Shown here: piece by piece, positions 46,307-58,114 of the stretch | How the letters are laid out: every line of letters starts with the position of its first letter | Numbering within the stretch: the stretch's first letter is position 1 | Assembly (NCBI RefSeq): GCF_005239225.2 | Contig: NC_133290.1 | Location: 12,036,204 to 12,100,203 of the forward strand | Direction: 5' to 3' | DNA from: Populus alba | Lineage: Eukaryota; Streptophyta; Magnoliopsida; Malpighiales; Salicaceae | Length of the DNA stretch: 64,000 nt | Made by a program: the position numbers and the translations under genes | The notes under the pieces: model-generated | What the model saw: only the letters and a program-made list of their open reading frames with translations | Told to the model about the DNA's origin: nothing | Database searches by the model: none

Positions 46307-49288
46307 TTACATGCCTTCAATCTCTATTAAATCCGGACACCAAAGCAGATCCAGATTTAGACATTTTTTTGCTTGGATTGGTAGTCTTACCCATTGCATT
46401 GATTTGCAACCATATGCTTCCAAATATTCTAAATTTGAGGGAAGCTCTGGGATTGATACAAGATTGCTGCAATGCTCAACCCTCAAAAGCCGCAGCTTAG
46501 AAAGAATGCCGATGCCAGAAGGCAGACCGAAGAACTTGTTTCTTGATAGATCCAACTCTTCGAGAGAGGACAAACCTCCAAAATCAACAGCATTAGTTGC
46601 ACGTTCAGACAAACCATAATTAACAAGTTTTAGCTTTCCCAATACTCTCCAAATAGTGGAAGTTGGAGCTAGCAGAAAAGCTGAAATCCAAGAAGAATTT
46701 GGTGAAGGCCGATATGGTAAGTTCCACTTCCAGTCCCAGTGTCCGCACCATGACAACTTCCTCACACACTTTAAATGTCCAATTAAAGAGACAAATTGCT
46801 CCTCGTTAATTCCATCTGCTAGAAGCTCAGTGAAGGACTCAATATCACCCATGCACTCCGGCAGCTCCTTGAGTTGGGAACACCCCGAAATGTTCAAACA
46901 TACGAGAGACTTTGAATGTCCAATAGATTGATGTACCTCAACTAAACTTGAGCAACCTTTAAGCAGTAGCTTTTCTAAACTTGAACTGTACAAGTTTGGT
47001 GTTTTAACAAGGTTACATGAATAACTGAGATCAAGGATTTTTAGATTGTTGAGAATCTACAAGAGCAATGAAGAAAATAATTAAAAAGTAATCATCAAAA
47101 ATTGTAACATGTAAATATAAATTACATAATAGACAAGTTTTGGGGCATTTTGGTGTGTTTGGCACCTTTTTTTCCTTCCATAGTTCTCTGATGTTACTGT
47201 ACTTCATATCAATAACAACTACGTAGTCCAGTGAAAAATCGGATGGCAAAAATCTCAAAGGACATTCAAGCCAACAAATCCACGTCAACACTTTTGAAAG
47301 CCGTTCGAAAGATCCGGTGAGATCTGCTCCATTGATTTGCAGTAATTGTAAGAATTTCATTTTTGCAAATGATCTTGTGCTTAGTGATTTCTCTTCTGAT
47401 CTTCTCACATCCAGTGTAAGGCCCTGTACAACTTTTGTTCCCTAACAAAGCAAAAGGAAAAAATCAATAGAACTTTCAAATGATTGTTTGTAATAAGTTT
47501 GATAATAAAGATACAAATGAATGTGCTTTTCTGTATGCATTGAGTTCTTACCATCTGCATCTTGAGTACTTTCCACGCATCCTCTTGACACCAAATTCTG
47601 CTCCTTTGTGCAGGATTTTCAGGGGACTCATCCTTAACGATCCCCCTTCCCATCTCTCGTAATAGATCATGCATGCTTATCTTTCCAGAATCATCAACTT
47701 TAATCAGAGACCTTTCAATGAGAGTTCCGAAATCATCTTCTGGATTGCAACCATAACGTCCTTCTAGCACTTCTGCTACGTATTTTTTCTGTCCACCAAT
47801 AAAGAAGCATGCAATATCAAGAAATGTATTCTTTAGTTCAGGGGCTTTCAGTGAGTCAAAACTTATTCTAAGCCTTTCTTGAATAGCATGCTCTGGAATT
47901 CTTCTCAATCTGTCAATTACAGATCCCCATCTAGCTTGGTTTTTCCCAAACAAGCAAGAACCTAAAACCTCAAGAGCTAAAGGAAGTCCTCCACAGTATT
48001 CAACTACATCATTCGAAAGCTTAGCATAATCTTTTGCTGGCTTGGTATCCCTAAACGCATGCTGACAGAAAAGTTGAAGAGACTCATCGTGGTTCAGTTC
48101 TTGAACCCGGTATCTTTGATCAGCTTCAAGAAGTAAGCGTTCATCTCTAGTTGTAATTATTACCCTGCTTCCACGACCAAACCAGCTTCGCTCTCCCATC
48201 AAAGCATTTAATTGGTCCAGATGATCCACATCATCAACAACAACAAGAACTCTTTTGCGCCAGAGTCGTTCTTTAATCATAACCTTTCCTCTATCAACAT
48301 TATTGATCTTCTCAATATTTTGTCTTAAAATATCATGAAGTAGTTGTTGTTGTAAAAGAACCATATCCTTAGATTTTTCTTTGACATTCAAAAGAAATGA
48401 GCTTCCCTCGAATCCATATCCACAGTCATAACAGAGTTGATTAAACACAATTTTTGCTATAGCCGTCTTTCCTATTCCTGGCATCCCATGTAAGCCCACA
48501 ATGTGTACATCATCTGTTGTTGTACTTAGGAAGTGAAAAATATTGTGAGCAAGCGGATCAATACCTACTAGGTGCTTAGGAACATCTAAGTACTTGGGGT
48601 CCAATTTAGTCAACACATCCTTGATAATCTCTTGGATAAATTTTGCCTCATGCCTGTTCATAGACAAAAGCAAGTCATTAATAGCGAGACAATTAAATGT
48701 GTTCAAAAAGTATTTTATTGTTTCACATTGTAAAATAGGTAATGTCTAATGACTCCATATATAATTGTGTGGAAGTGAATCTTATAGAGAAAAGGCATAC
48801 CCATTTACCATATCTTTGAGATTCCATCCAGATAGATTTCCTGCCTCCTCAAGAGCTTCTCCCCACTCCTTCACCTTCTCTTTAGAACGTTCTTCATGCT
48901 TAACAAATGCTTCAGCAAAACTGCCAGTCTGTTTTCTCACATCTGAAGGATCAATGTCATAGAATACAGGAAGAGCAATCTGACCAGTTTTCCTCTTTCT
49001 GCACTTGAGAATCTCCACAAGTTCATTGAGACACCATCTAGAAGAAGCATATCCTTTTGAGAAGACCACTAGAGATATCTTTGATTCTCGAATTGCCTTG
49101 AGGAGATGATCGGAGATTTCTTCTCCTCTAGGAAGTTCATCATCATCTCGAAAAGTGTGGATTCCTGCTTGGACTAAGGCAGTATATAGATGATCTGTAA
49201 ATGTCTTGCGAGTATCTTCTCCGCTAAAACTCAAAAAGACATCATAGGCCCCTTGTGGTCTAGATCGAGAAGAATCTGGCTCTGTCAT
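46307..49288 (-). CDS. TIR-NBS-LRR disease resistance protein, truncated (TNL-2)
   Basis: Minus strand. Exons 49288-48801, 48653-47552, 47441-47166 and 47056-46307 join in frame to 871 residues. The TIR domain (about 14-160) has YDVFLSFSGEDTR and the catalytic Glu of SSRWCLNELVEIL at residue 89, as in NAD-cleaving plant TIRs. NB-ARC: P-loop GMPGIGKT at 219-226, kinase 2 VLVVVDDV at 298-305, GSRVIITTRD at 324-333, GLPLA at 385-389 and MHD at 490-492. LRRs follow in exons 3 and 4. Such proteins are intracellular receptors for pathogen effectors that trigger cell death. The frame stops at a TAA where TNL-1 has GAA (EGM then stop), removing two C-terminal C-JID-like domains. Every other core motif is intact, so a shortened receptor may be made, or the gene may be newly dead. 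Confidence 0.9.
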
Positions 49289-50028
49289 GGCAGCTGCAGA
49301 AATTAAGGCACGATTAATTAATTAGCAATGAAGCGATGGCAGGAGGTATCTGCTATCTTGCAATTATAACTAGTAAGGGATACATGTGAAGTGATCATCA
49401 AAGACAATACACGGAATTAACTCAATAAACTCATCAATGATTTCTATCTGAACATAAAGCTTTCAAATTATTGTTATGAGTAAAGACATGAAATTAAAAC
49501 AAGAAAGAAGCAAAGAAAAGGTAGATATACCTCTATATAACAAAGGGTTGGTTGGATTCCACAAGCTATGAAATTGCAGCAATCGGGAACGGTAATTTAT
49601 TTCAACTACCCAAACATATTTTTCAATTTGTTTTTCAATATACATGTAGTTTCGAAGAAGCAAAGAAGGGTTATATACTAGCAAAAACATGACAGCATAA
49701 AATCCCATGTAAGAATCTTGTTTCGCAATCTTCTTAGTGTTAATATTGCTGTAAAACTACATGCGTTCATGCAATCAGAAGCAATAATCGCAAAGGTTAC
49801 CTCAATATGGTGTTTGAGTTGTTCGGATTCCACCAACCTGGCGACTTTAAAGATCAAATTGCAGCAATCAGAAAGGTTAGCTGGAGAAAGAATATGAATG
49901 CTTTCTTGCAAATTATTAGCTATATATGCAATAATTATCAAAGATGAAGGGTAACGTGTATAGGAAAGGGAGCAAGGACATTTCAAGGTAATTTCCTGGT
50001 TGTTGCTGATTGATTATAGTTGTTGCTT
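49289..50028 (-). promoter_or_regulatory. Upstream region of TNL-2 with possible leader exons
   Basis: Two related segments occur on the minus strand, near 49581-49545 and 49877-49805. Both contain GATTGCTGCAATTT and TGGAATCC and end just before AG-GTA donor-like sites. They could be alternative non-coding first exons of the TNL gene. No coding frame on them is convincing. Confidence 0.3.
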
Positions 50029-50583
50029 TAGCTCAGTTTCTTACAACTTTGTAAACTTTTTTGTTTTACTTTTGATAATCAAACAAGTTTAAAGCATAGT
50101 TAACACTTTAATCCTGTCAAAGACATAATACCTCTTAATATCAAACCCGGCACGTCCCTTATCTGGATGGTGTTGTAGGAGAATACAGTTCTATACTTGG
50201 CTTTTTATTTCCTTTTATTGTACACTAGGGTTCAAATCCATAATTACAAAAGGATCGATGAATATTATATATATTTTAAAAACACTTTAGAGGGGGGAAA
50301 AAGGGAGCAAAATTCCAGGATCAAACGGTGACTTACTATTTGTTTCAACGACTTCTCCAATGGAGAAACTTTTAGAAGTGAAAACCAGTACTTGAACAGG
50401 AACTCCATTTACTGTGGTGCTTATTTAAAATATAGCATTATGACTTGTCTGCCTTGGTGGGTCAGGAGTGATTTTCATGAAGTCCACATTTGTCTGCCAC
50501 TACTGTCAAGTTATGAACTGCAAGCTAATAGTCACCATAAAGCAAAATGTCCCTTTTCATTGCCTCCAAATCAATTAACCTCC
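50029..50583 (+). repeat. Dispersed duplicate, copy 2 (mate at 13831)
   Basis: Matches 13831-14361 in the same orientation with a 24-bp insertion after CTTTAATCCTGTCAAA. The two flanks share nothing, which fits a mobile or ectopically copied segment. No terminal repeats were found. Confidence 0.8.
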
Positions 50584-52190
50584 AAGCTAATTGTGGCATG
50601 AACAATAAATATTTTAGAATTCTATATAAAATACTGATAGATATATTCCTTTAGTAATAGCAACAGTAAACACTGACGGAATATATTTGTCTATAATTAT
50701 GGCATGGATGGTAATTTTTTTGTAACTCATTAAAATACTAATGGCTTGGTTCCGTCTGTAAGGTCGTCAGTATTGATTTAAAATATTTTTAAAAAATTAT
50801 TTATTAATAGTAAAAAAACTAATTAACCAAATAAAATTGTATTAAAAATTAAAGATATAAAAATAATCTTAAATAATATTCATCCAAATATTCATTACAA
50901 ATTTAATGTGATTCAAAAATAAAATTAAACTAGAATAACGACCAAGTTGAAGAAGAAGGAGGAGGTTGTTTGTTTCCAGGAATGTAGGGCAAAAAAAGAA
51001 CTGCACATGTATCATCATCCATCCTTAGATTAAAAATAGTATTTAATTTAATTTTACATTAATTAAAATAAATATTAGTAAAAAATTTAAAAATTTAAAT
51101 CTTTAAGTAGAAAACATGTTTTTCAGTTAAAATTCTATTTACTTATTTATGTATTTCTTTTTTTTACATAATATTTTTTATTAAAAAACAATTTTAAAAC
51201 AAAAACTCATCATGCTATGCTAAGAAAGTCATAATAAAAAATATTTGCTAATTTTAAATTAATAAAATAAATATTTTATTTTCATTGAATATTATGAGTA
51301 ATGTTTTTTAAAAAAATCTTGAATATTAGGTTCATATATAATTATTCATAAAATAATAATTAACACTACTAAAAAAATTATAATCTTATTTAAAAATTAC
51401 AGCACAACCGAATAAGTTTATAAATATTATAATATATGTTTTAAAATTTTAAATAATAATACTTAATTAAAACAAACAAAAAGAGGTGAAGGGCATTTAA
51501 GAAAACATGTCAGGCATGGCTGTGCCTAGAAGACAACGTCCGCTAACCTTGCTTTCTTTTTTCAAAAAAAATGAAGGGATGATATGAGTTTTTGAATTAT
51601 TAAAATTTACATTAGTTGTGCTGTATTTGATTTTATTCAAGGGCAATCAAGTCCAAAAAATTTATGAAAAACCATTCACACCATCCAACAATTATACATT
51701 AACATTTATATCTCATAAAATAATCACTTTACCTCTGTTTTTTTATAAGGCAACCAATATGAGTGGTTTTTTCAAGGGCAAAATAGAAAAAATATTTTTT
51801 TTTGCTACGGTACCGTTTAGGGTATAGGTATATTGACTGTTTTAGTTATATTGATAACGTGTTGATTTTAGGATTTCGCTAGGCCCATTGATTTAGATAA
51901 TATACTAAAAATCATTAATCTGACTTTAATTAAGTCTGGTTTGCAAATAAAGCCCATCAATTCTTGTAAAGGCCCAACAGATACTTTCAAGATCTGGGCA
52001 CTCCCGGTCTCAACACTAACTAAGAAATCAAGCTGCAGTTTCTCACTCCAACTTGTGTAAGCCTGTTCCAAGTCTAGATGTGTGCTTGGCTAGCTATCAT
52101 GGCATCTTAACTTGATGCTCACTATTCTATAGCCCTGATGCGGAAGTACTTTATCTATATCCAATATAAACATAGAGAAGGGCCTGACGT
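50584..52190. other. Gene-free stretch with repeat fragments
   Basis: 50600-50780 contains TGACGGAATATATTTGTC and CGTCTGTAAGGTCGTCAGT, like the subterminal repeats of CACTA transposons, but no CACTA ends were found. 51320-51560 is the second copy of the dispersed repeat at 42130. The remainder is AT-rich and non-coding. Confidence 0.4.
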
Positions 52191-52193
52191 AAA

Positions 52194-52286
52194 GGGGTGG
52201 TGGCGCAGTTGGCTAGCGCGTAGGTCTCATAGCTTCTGAGTTATCCTGAGGTCGAGAGTTCGAGAGTTCGAGCCTCTCTCACCCCA
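52194..52286 (+). tRNA. Elongator tRNA-Met (CAT) with intron and a T-arm duplication
   Basis: GGGGTGG pairs with the CTCACCCC end as the acceptor stem, followed by A at the discriminator position. GGCGCAGTTGG contains the A box and D arm, TCTCATA holds the CAT anticodon, and an intron of about 11 bp follows it, as in other plant elongator tRNA-Met genes. The T arm reads GAGAGTTCGAGAGTTCGAGC: GAGAGTTC is duplicated in tandem. The outer stem GAGAG/CTCTC can still pair but encloses a 15-nt loop instead of 7. The usual gene would be 85 bp; this one is 93 bp. Identity is clear, but function is doubtful unless the duplication is tolerated. A T-rich terminator follows. Confidence 0.9.
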
Positions 52287-52290
52287 ATCC

Positions 52291-52301
52291 TTTTCTTTTT
52301 T
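52291..52301 (+). terminator. RNA polymerase III terminator
   Basis: TTTTCTTTTTT starts five bases after the tRNA 3' end. Confidence 0.75.
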
Positions 52302-52491
52302 CGTTCTTTGTGATTAATTAATATTTCGGACTCTCTCTTTTATCCTTTATGAGGAGCTTAATATCTAAACTCGTAAAATCTCCTAATTCTTGAAAACAAT
52401 ATTGGCGCAATTTCTTTACTGTGAGTAAATTGGCACATCCCACAGCGCTGGCCCTCTTAACTGCTCCACCACCGACAGCGTAACTGCTGCT

Positions 52492-52999
52492 ATGATTGCC
52501 ATGCCACAGCCCCTTTTGTCGCCGTTCACGGATGATGCTGCCAAGCCCACCGACATCTCAGAACACCATGTGTGCCATTCCACGGTCATGGTGAAGGCAG
52601 ATTTGAATCACTTAACATCATTATTCCTGGCCCTTCCCCGTCCACTGATTCGCAGGCTGGAGGTGGAGATGGAAGGAGATGATACCTGTTGCCAGGGGCG
52701 GAGCGAGGTGTATTTTACGGGGAGGCCAAAATTAATATAATAATATATATTATTAAAAGGTTTCTTTATTTAAATTAAAAATATTAAATAATAGAAAATT
52801 TTAAAATGTTTTGCAGGGGCCGGGCCCCTGCTTGCCACCCCCTGGCTCCGTCCCTGCCTGTTGCAGTGTGTGTGGATTGACATATAATGGTATTATCACG
52901 GGGGAAATTCACCCCCTCACTCACCATTACTTTACTTATGATGAGATCGCAGAGCTTTCATTCTCTGGGTTCCATATTAGAAGATTTGTTCATAAATAA
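52492..52999 (+). pseudogene. Unidentified ORF split by a MITE
   Basis: An ATG at 52492 opens a frame (MIAMPQPLLSPFTDD) that meets a transposon at 52693. On the other side, 52865-52999 continues as SVCGLTYNGIITGEIHPLTH and ends FVHK then stop. The element plus one 8-bp target copy is 172 bp; without them the two halves lie in one frame of 111 codons. I do not recognise the product. It could be an exon fragment of a larger gene or a chance frame. The base composition is more balanced than its surroundings. Confidence 0.4.
52693..52856. mobile_element. hAT-type MITE, 164 bp
   Basis: Exact 8-bp target duplication CCTGTTGC at 52685-52692 and 52857-52864. Inverted ends: CAGGGGCGGAGCGAGG on the left and CAGGGACGGAGCCAGG on the reversed right. 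CAGGGGCGGA-type ends with 8-bp targets are common among plant hAT MITEs. The interior is AT-rich with GGGGCCGGGCCCC near the right end. Confidence 0.92.
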
Positions 53000-54180
53000 A
53001 TTTGAAATTTTAATAATCTGTTAACTGAATTTAATTATGTTTTCATTCGCTTTTTTTTTTTCTTTTGCTGACACAGTCATATGCTTAAACACGTTTTCAT
53101 CGGATGGAAACCTAGCTTCTTATCAGTTAAACAAAGGCTCTAATCAAATCTTTTAAATTTTATTTAGAATTAATTACATTGAATAATTTAAATTGTTCAA
53201 GACCTAATAGCAGGAGAGTGGTAACTTTTTTTGGTTTTATGTTTCAAAAATGTTTTCAAAAAAATTTAAATTTTTTTTATTATTTTTTTTTAAAAAATCA
53301 ATATATTTTTTTGTATTTTTAAATTATTTTGATACGTTGAAATTAAAAATAATTTTTAAAAATAAAAATATATTACTTTAATATATTTTTAAATAAAAAT
53401 CAAGCACAACTATATTTTTATATTAATTTCTTGTTGTTAAAAAAAAAAAAACACATTAATTTCCAGCAACTACGGAGTGTTAACTCCACGTCACTGGGTA
53501 CAAAAGAACCTGCACATGCATGCGAAGAAATGCACGCTTTAAAACATGAAAAGGGCTCGAAGAAGACATGTAAACATTTAGCACATGGAAAGAGGGCCAG
53601 ATCTAGCTAGGACCATACCTCACTTTAAATAATATATATATATATATATATAGTCTTAATCTTCTCTCTGCATGGCTTTTAGCCCATCTTTCAAGTTCCT
53701 CCATGTGCATAAAAGATTGGTTTCTCATTCAAAGCTAAAATCATCTCCCTTTTGTTTTTTTAATATATATATATATATATATAGTTTTAGTGACTTCACT
53801 TTGGTTTAAGATTCATAGTTTTTTCAATATGTTTTTAAAATATTTAAAAGACTGAAATATATATTAAAACTAATCTATTTTAGTTTTAACCTCTCTATAC
53901 TTTGATGTTTTTGAAATCATGTTTTTTTTTTTTTTCAAGATTCCCTCCATATTTTGCATATAAAACAAATAAAATGGTATAAATACTTTCAGCTTTAATA
54001 ACTTTTAACTTGACCAATTATTTAAGTCTTTTATACACCTAATTTTAAGTCTTAGAAATAATTAATGACATATAAATAACAATTTTAACACCTAAACTAG
54101 CTAGCATACATTGAAGATGATTAATTATTAAGAGAATTTTGTCTTAAAAAAAAACTAAAATCGATCTCAAATTAATTCTG
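53000..54180. other. Gene-free stretch with repeats
   Basis: Includes one AT-rich MITE-like copy and two (TA)n tracts at about 53632-53651 and 53764-53783. No coding frame. Confidence 0.5.
53230..53450. repeat. AT-rich MITE-like family, copy 9
   Basis: Contains TTTCAAAAATGTTTTCAAAA at the left and TTAAATAAAAATCAAGCACAAC near the right, with the family core between. Confidence 0.6.
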
Positions 54181-55439
54181 CTGTTGAGGAAGTCCCGTTC
54201 ATCACCAGCAGAAATGGCCCCAGCTGAGATGCGAATAAGATTCTCCAGATCTAAGGAGTTTTTCTATAGGTTCATACACATCGAACACTCGCAATCCCGG
54301 CCCGACCTTCATCTCTGCAGCTCTGCAATCAACATCACAGAGTATGTAGATCTCATTTACACATCTCAAGCTTCGTTACAATGAAGTTTTAATTACAAAA
54401 CAATAAATTAATAAATAAAACTACGTAAGACTAGGTAGGGAGATAAAAAAGAGACAGGCATGGGTGGCAAGCTAGTTTTGTTGAAGGCCTGTGAAAGTGT
54501 GCATCATCGTTTTCCGACATCTTGGAGTATTGATGAACACGTTAGCTTAATCCCTACACTGCACGTTAAAGGTCACAATTCACGGTATGTCTATGGAATA
54601 TTCAAGGTCCCACCACCCATCTCATCATCCAATAATATCATGATCTGACGGCCTATGTAGTTTTATCTACAAAGCAGAGGCGATGGAGGCAGAGAAACAC
54701 ACACAGACACGCAAGAAAAGGGTCTCCAAAGAGCCTAAACACAAACCCAGAAGGAAACATGGATCCTTTTAGATTTACCATCTTATATTTAGGTAATTTA
54801 CGAGTGGAGTTAAGCCGGTAATGCTGGGCAGCTCGACTGCGGGACCTACTTACTGTCAAGGATCCTTTTCGTTTATCTGGTCCCATGCTTGAATTGGGTG
54901 GTCACTTGGGTATGCGATGTATTTATCACATTAAAAATCTCAACACTTGTTATCTGGGCATTAAGTTCTTTCCAAGAGACACATTAATTATTATTAAATT
55001 AATATGGGATAAATAAGTGTTTTTTTATTTCAAATGTATAATAAAATAATCAAAATATCCTTAAATTCTAAGATATTAAACTAGTGTCAAGGGGCTTTAT
55101 AGTATTTTCACATTGGTTTTTTCATTAACATCATGTCAAGTAAGGGGCTATTTGAATAAATATACATTAAAAAAACAAAACATACAATAAAACAACCAAA
55201 ATGTCTTTCCAACCATAAGAGTTAAAATTGGCTTCAAGAAGCTTTTTTTTTTATCTTTTTTAAATAATTATATTTTTTTAAATTATGTCAGTTGAGGAAC
55301 AATTTGATATTTGACTAAAAATATAAATAGCTAATGATGTGTGTTATGCAAGCGCTAGCATGTAGGAGGCGTTTGCTCCCTTCAAGTAGTGTGTTGGTAC
55401 GACGCTTATAGGTGGTTGGGGAGTAATTTATCATTGGCA
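54181..55439. other. Gene-free stretch
   Basis: 54184-54900 has mixed composition and short ORFs under 80 codons on both strands; none is recognisable. 55330-55440 contains a GC-richer phrase (GCAAGCGCTAGCATGTAGGA) that may be part of a dispersed repeat. Confidence 0.4.
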
Positions 55440-56350
55440 GGGTTTTTTTCTTTCTCTCTCTCCTTCCTTACAAATTACAACTTTGTCCTCTTTGTTGTTG
55501 GTATTTCAACTTTAGTCTTTATTTTTTTTATTTTTTATTTTTATCCTTGACCTTTTTATAGAAGTTTTATTTATTTACAATTCCACCCTTCAATCCCATT
55601 AGCTTATATTTTTTTCTAATTTGGTCTCCATTCTTTTTATTTTTTGGGTCTTTTGTTAAATTGATTTTTCTTTTCAATTTCACCCTTCATTCAAAAAATT
55701 ATTTGTATTTTTTATTTCAATTTTGATCTTCTTTCTTTTGATTTTTTTTTGTACTTCTGATAAATTGATTTTTCTTTTCAATTTCACTCTTCAATCAAAA
55801 AATAAAATTCATTTCATGTTTCGATTTTGATCTTCATTTTTTTAATTTCTATTTTATTTTTGTATAATTAAAATTCTTTTTGGAATTGGATTTTTTTGTT
55901 TTTCCATATAAAATACTTTCGGTCTGATGACCCGAATCACGAGTTTGAAAAGTTAACTTAGATTGACATTTGTTTTTCTTAATGATCTTTGTGATTTTTT
56001 ATTTATTTTCATTAGGTTATCCCGATCTCATAACTTGAGCCACGAGTTTGACGGGATAATTTGAGTTGGCTCTGCTCTAATTACTGAAGTTATAGGTTTG
56101 TCATACTAACTGCGATTTTCTTGAATCAATTTTTCATTTCTTTTTTTTACCAAGTTTTGTCATCTTGTATTTAATTGTGAATTGAAATACATCATTGTTC
56201 TCTTTTGAAAAAAAAATATTTTTTCTACGCTATTGTGATTATTTTTTAATTTAATTCATTTGTTATTATTGATTTTTTGTATTATCTAATTAAAATAAAT
56301 CTGAATTATTTGACTCAATCTAATTTAAAAATAAGTCAAATTTTTCTATC
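55440..56350. repeat. Dispersed non-coding repeat related to 3090-3985
   Basis: Two diverged tandem lines of TTGATTTTTCTTTTCAATTT, then CACCCTTCA or CACTCTTCA, lie about 110 bp apart (near 55660 and 55765). CACGAGTTTGA occurs twice (55938 and 56041), reversed relative to the AACCCGTGAAC phrases at 3400-3900. I infer an old retroelement or its internal debris. Confidence 0.5.
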
Positions 56351-58000
56351 TTTGAAACACGGTTTCAATAGCTAAGAATTGTTTTTTATATAAAAAAGAT
56401 GGGGGTGTAAAAGTCAACGATTTCAACTATGGTCTCTAACGTTTTCTATAAAATAGTAAAAGAAAACTGATGGATCTAGATCATGCTTTGGTCTTGTACA
56501 CCAAGTCGAACCCTGACTCTCTGCGTGTTCCTGTTATAGAATTGGTGATATGAAGGGAAAAGAAACCCTAACTTTTGGAACTTCATAAATGAGTTTAAAT
56601 TTAGATTCATGATGCTAAAAAGATAGGTCAGGAATTGCAGTTTTTGATCATTTCTACTACTAATAATGCCCACTTTCAAGAATCCATTTATGTATCAATT
56701 GCATTAATTACTCCACTCTTACATTCAATAAATTTTTACATTAATTTAATGTATTGAATAAAAACGGCTATAATTAAATTACATGGTGGATTGTATTTTT
56801 TTTATAATCAAAGATGAACTAAATTAAATGATGATACATGAAAAACAACAATTGTTTTATACAATATACAAATCTCTATTTATTTATTTATTTATTTATT
56901 TATATATATATAATATCTTATAATTTAGATATTTATATAAAATATATTAAAACTTAGATATTTATCTTAAAAAAATCTATGTATAGAAATCTACATGTGA
57001 GTATTAAAAAAACTGATCTCCGTCGACAATATAAGACTCAACATAAGTTTAATGCAAGATTTAAAAAATATTTAAGTTTAGAGAATATTTTTTTTTGACA
57101 CATAAATACAATTTACTATTTCCGTCACCTAAATAAATACTATAATAACTTAAATATTAAAATATATTTTTTTTTACTTGCTAGGCTCATCAAGTTTTGT
57201 AGTCGAGTTCTATACTCGTAAGAAAAATCACCCACGGTCTTTAACCTTAGAATTTTAACACCTCATCATTAAGATATAACAATTTATAGTTTAAGTGACA
57301 ATGATCTCTTAATATTTTTAAGAGGTCACAAGTATGATTTTTAATAAAGTTAGAAACATTACATTTATTTAAATTTCACGTCAAAGGAGGTGAAAGTTAA
57401 CTCTTTATTGAGGATCAATGTTAAGGATCATCTTTGTGAAAGTTTACATTTGCTGATGACACAGTTGCAAATCATTCACTACTAATCAAATTACAATGCC
57501 GGTGATTCATCCATCCAGTGAGCAGAGCCGCAGAGAAACTTTTATTCCCTGGGCAAAGAAGTCAATATCACCTTGAACATCGGGCAGCCTTTCCTCCTTT
57601 ATGTTCACATACTAAACAGAGGTTTTGTCCGAAAGGTGCATGATGAGCTACTGCTAACTTTATACAAGGACCTCGTTTTGTCGTGTAATTCCATGTGAGT
57701 CAGTTTATAAAATATTGAAGAAATAGACAGATGACCAATGAAGTCATGGTTTTAACACAATTTATTTATAACTTGTAAAATAGAGCATCACAAGTTGAGG
57801 AATTGATTAGCCCCATGAGTGAAAAAAATAGGAAAATTACGCCTGGCCTACCCGGTGCCAGCTGGCAGGCTGGCTGGAGCAACACCGGGACATGAAAAAC
57901 CGCGTTTTAAAGGAAGGAAACTTTGCATATTGTCATCATGTGACCGGACTGATCTCATCTTCCACTGCTTTCTCATTTAAGTCTTCACAAGCACTAAACT
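56351..58000. other. Gene-free stretch upstream of the 58115 gene
   Basis: Contains a (TTTA)n tract at about 56877-56902 and a possible degraded tRNA-derived SINE near 57280-57350 (GAGGTCACAAGTATGATTTT resembles a weak B box). The last few hundred bases are probably promoter of the next gene. Confidence 0.4.
57848..57892. repeat. Short GC-rich inverted repeat
   Basis: CCCGGTG and CACCGGG flank a spacer that itself contains GCCAGCTGGC. It stands out in AT-rich DNA about 0.22 kb before the ATG at 58115 and could be a protein-binding palindrome or leader hairpin. Confidence 0.4.
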
Positions 58001-58019
58001 CTCTCTCTCTCTCTCTCTC
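58001..58019. repeat. (CT)n tract in the probable leader
   Basis: About nine CT units roughly 95 bp before the start codon, a common feature of plant 5' leaders. Confidence 0.85.
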
Positions 58020-58114
58020 ACTCACTCATTGAGCTTTGAAACCAGAAGTTCTAGATCCTACAAGTCCCCATTAGATCTTAATTTCAAGACCAGCACAAAC
58101 CTAGATTTCACAAA

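Larger units (their letters stand above)
39891..47818. repeat. Transporter-TNL tandem duplication, unit 2
   Basis: Second unit of the duplication, beginning at the orphan exon 3 and ending where TNL-2 exon 2 reads GCAATATCAAG. Compared with unit 1 it contains an extra block, about 41035-44310, holding a plastid fragment, three 417-bp repeats and a TRIM-like element. Confidence 0.88.

Noticed and set aside
48782..48800. TIR-only protein ending NGYAFSL by reading into intron 1
   Set aside because: A good GT donor at 48800 and an AG acceptor at 48654 join exon 1 to exon 2 in frame; a TIR-only product would need intron retention.
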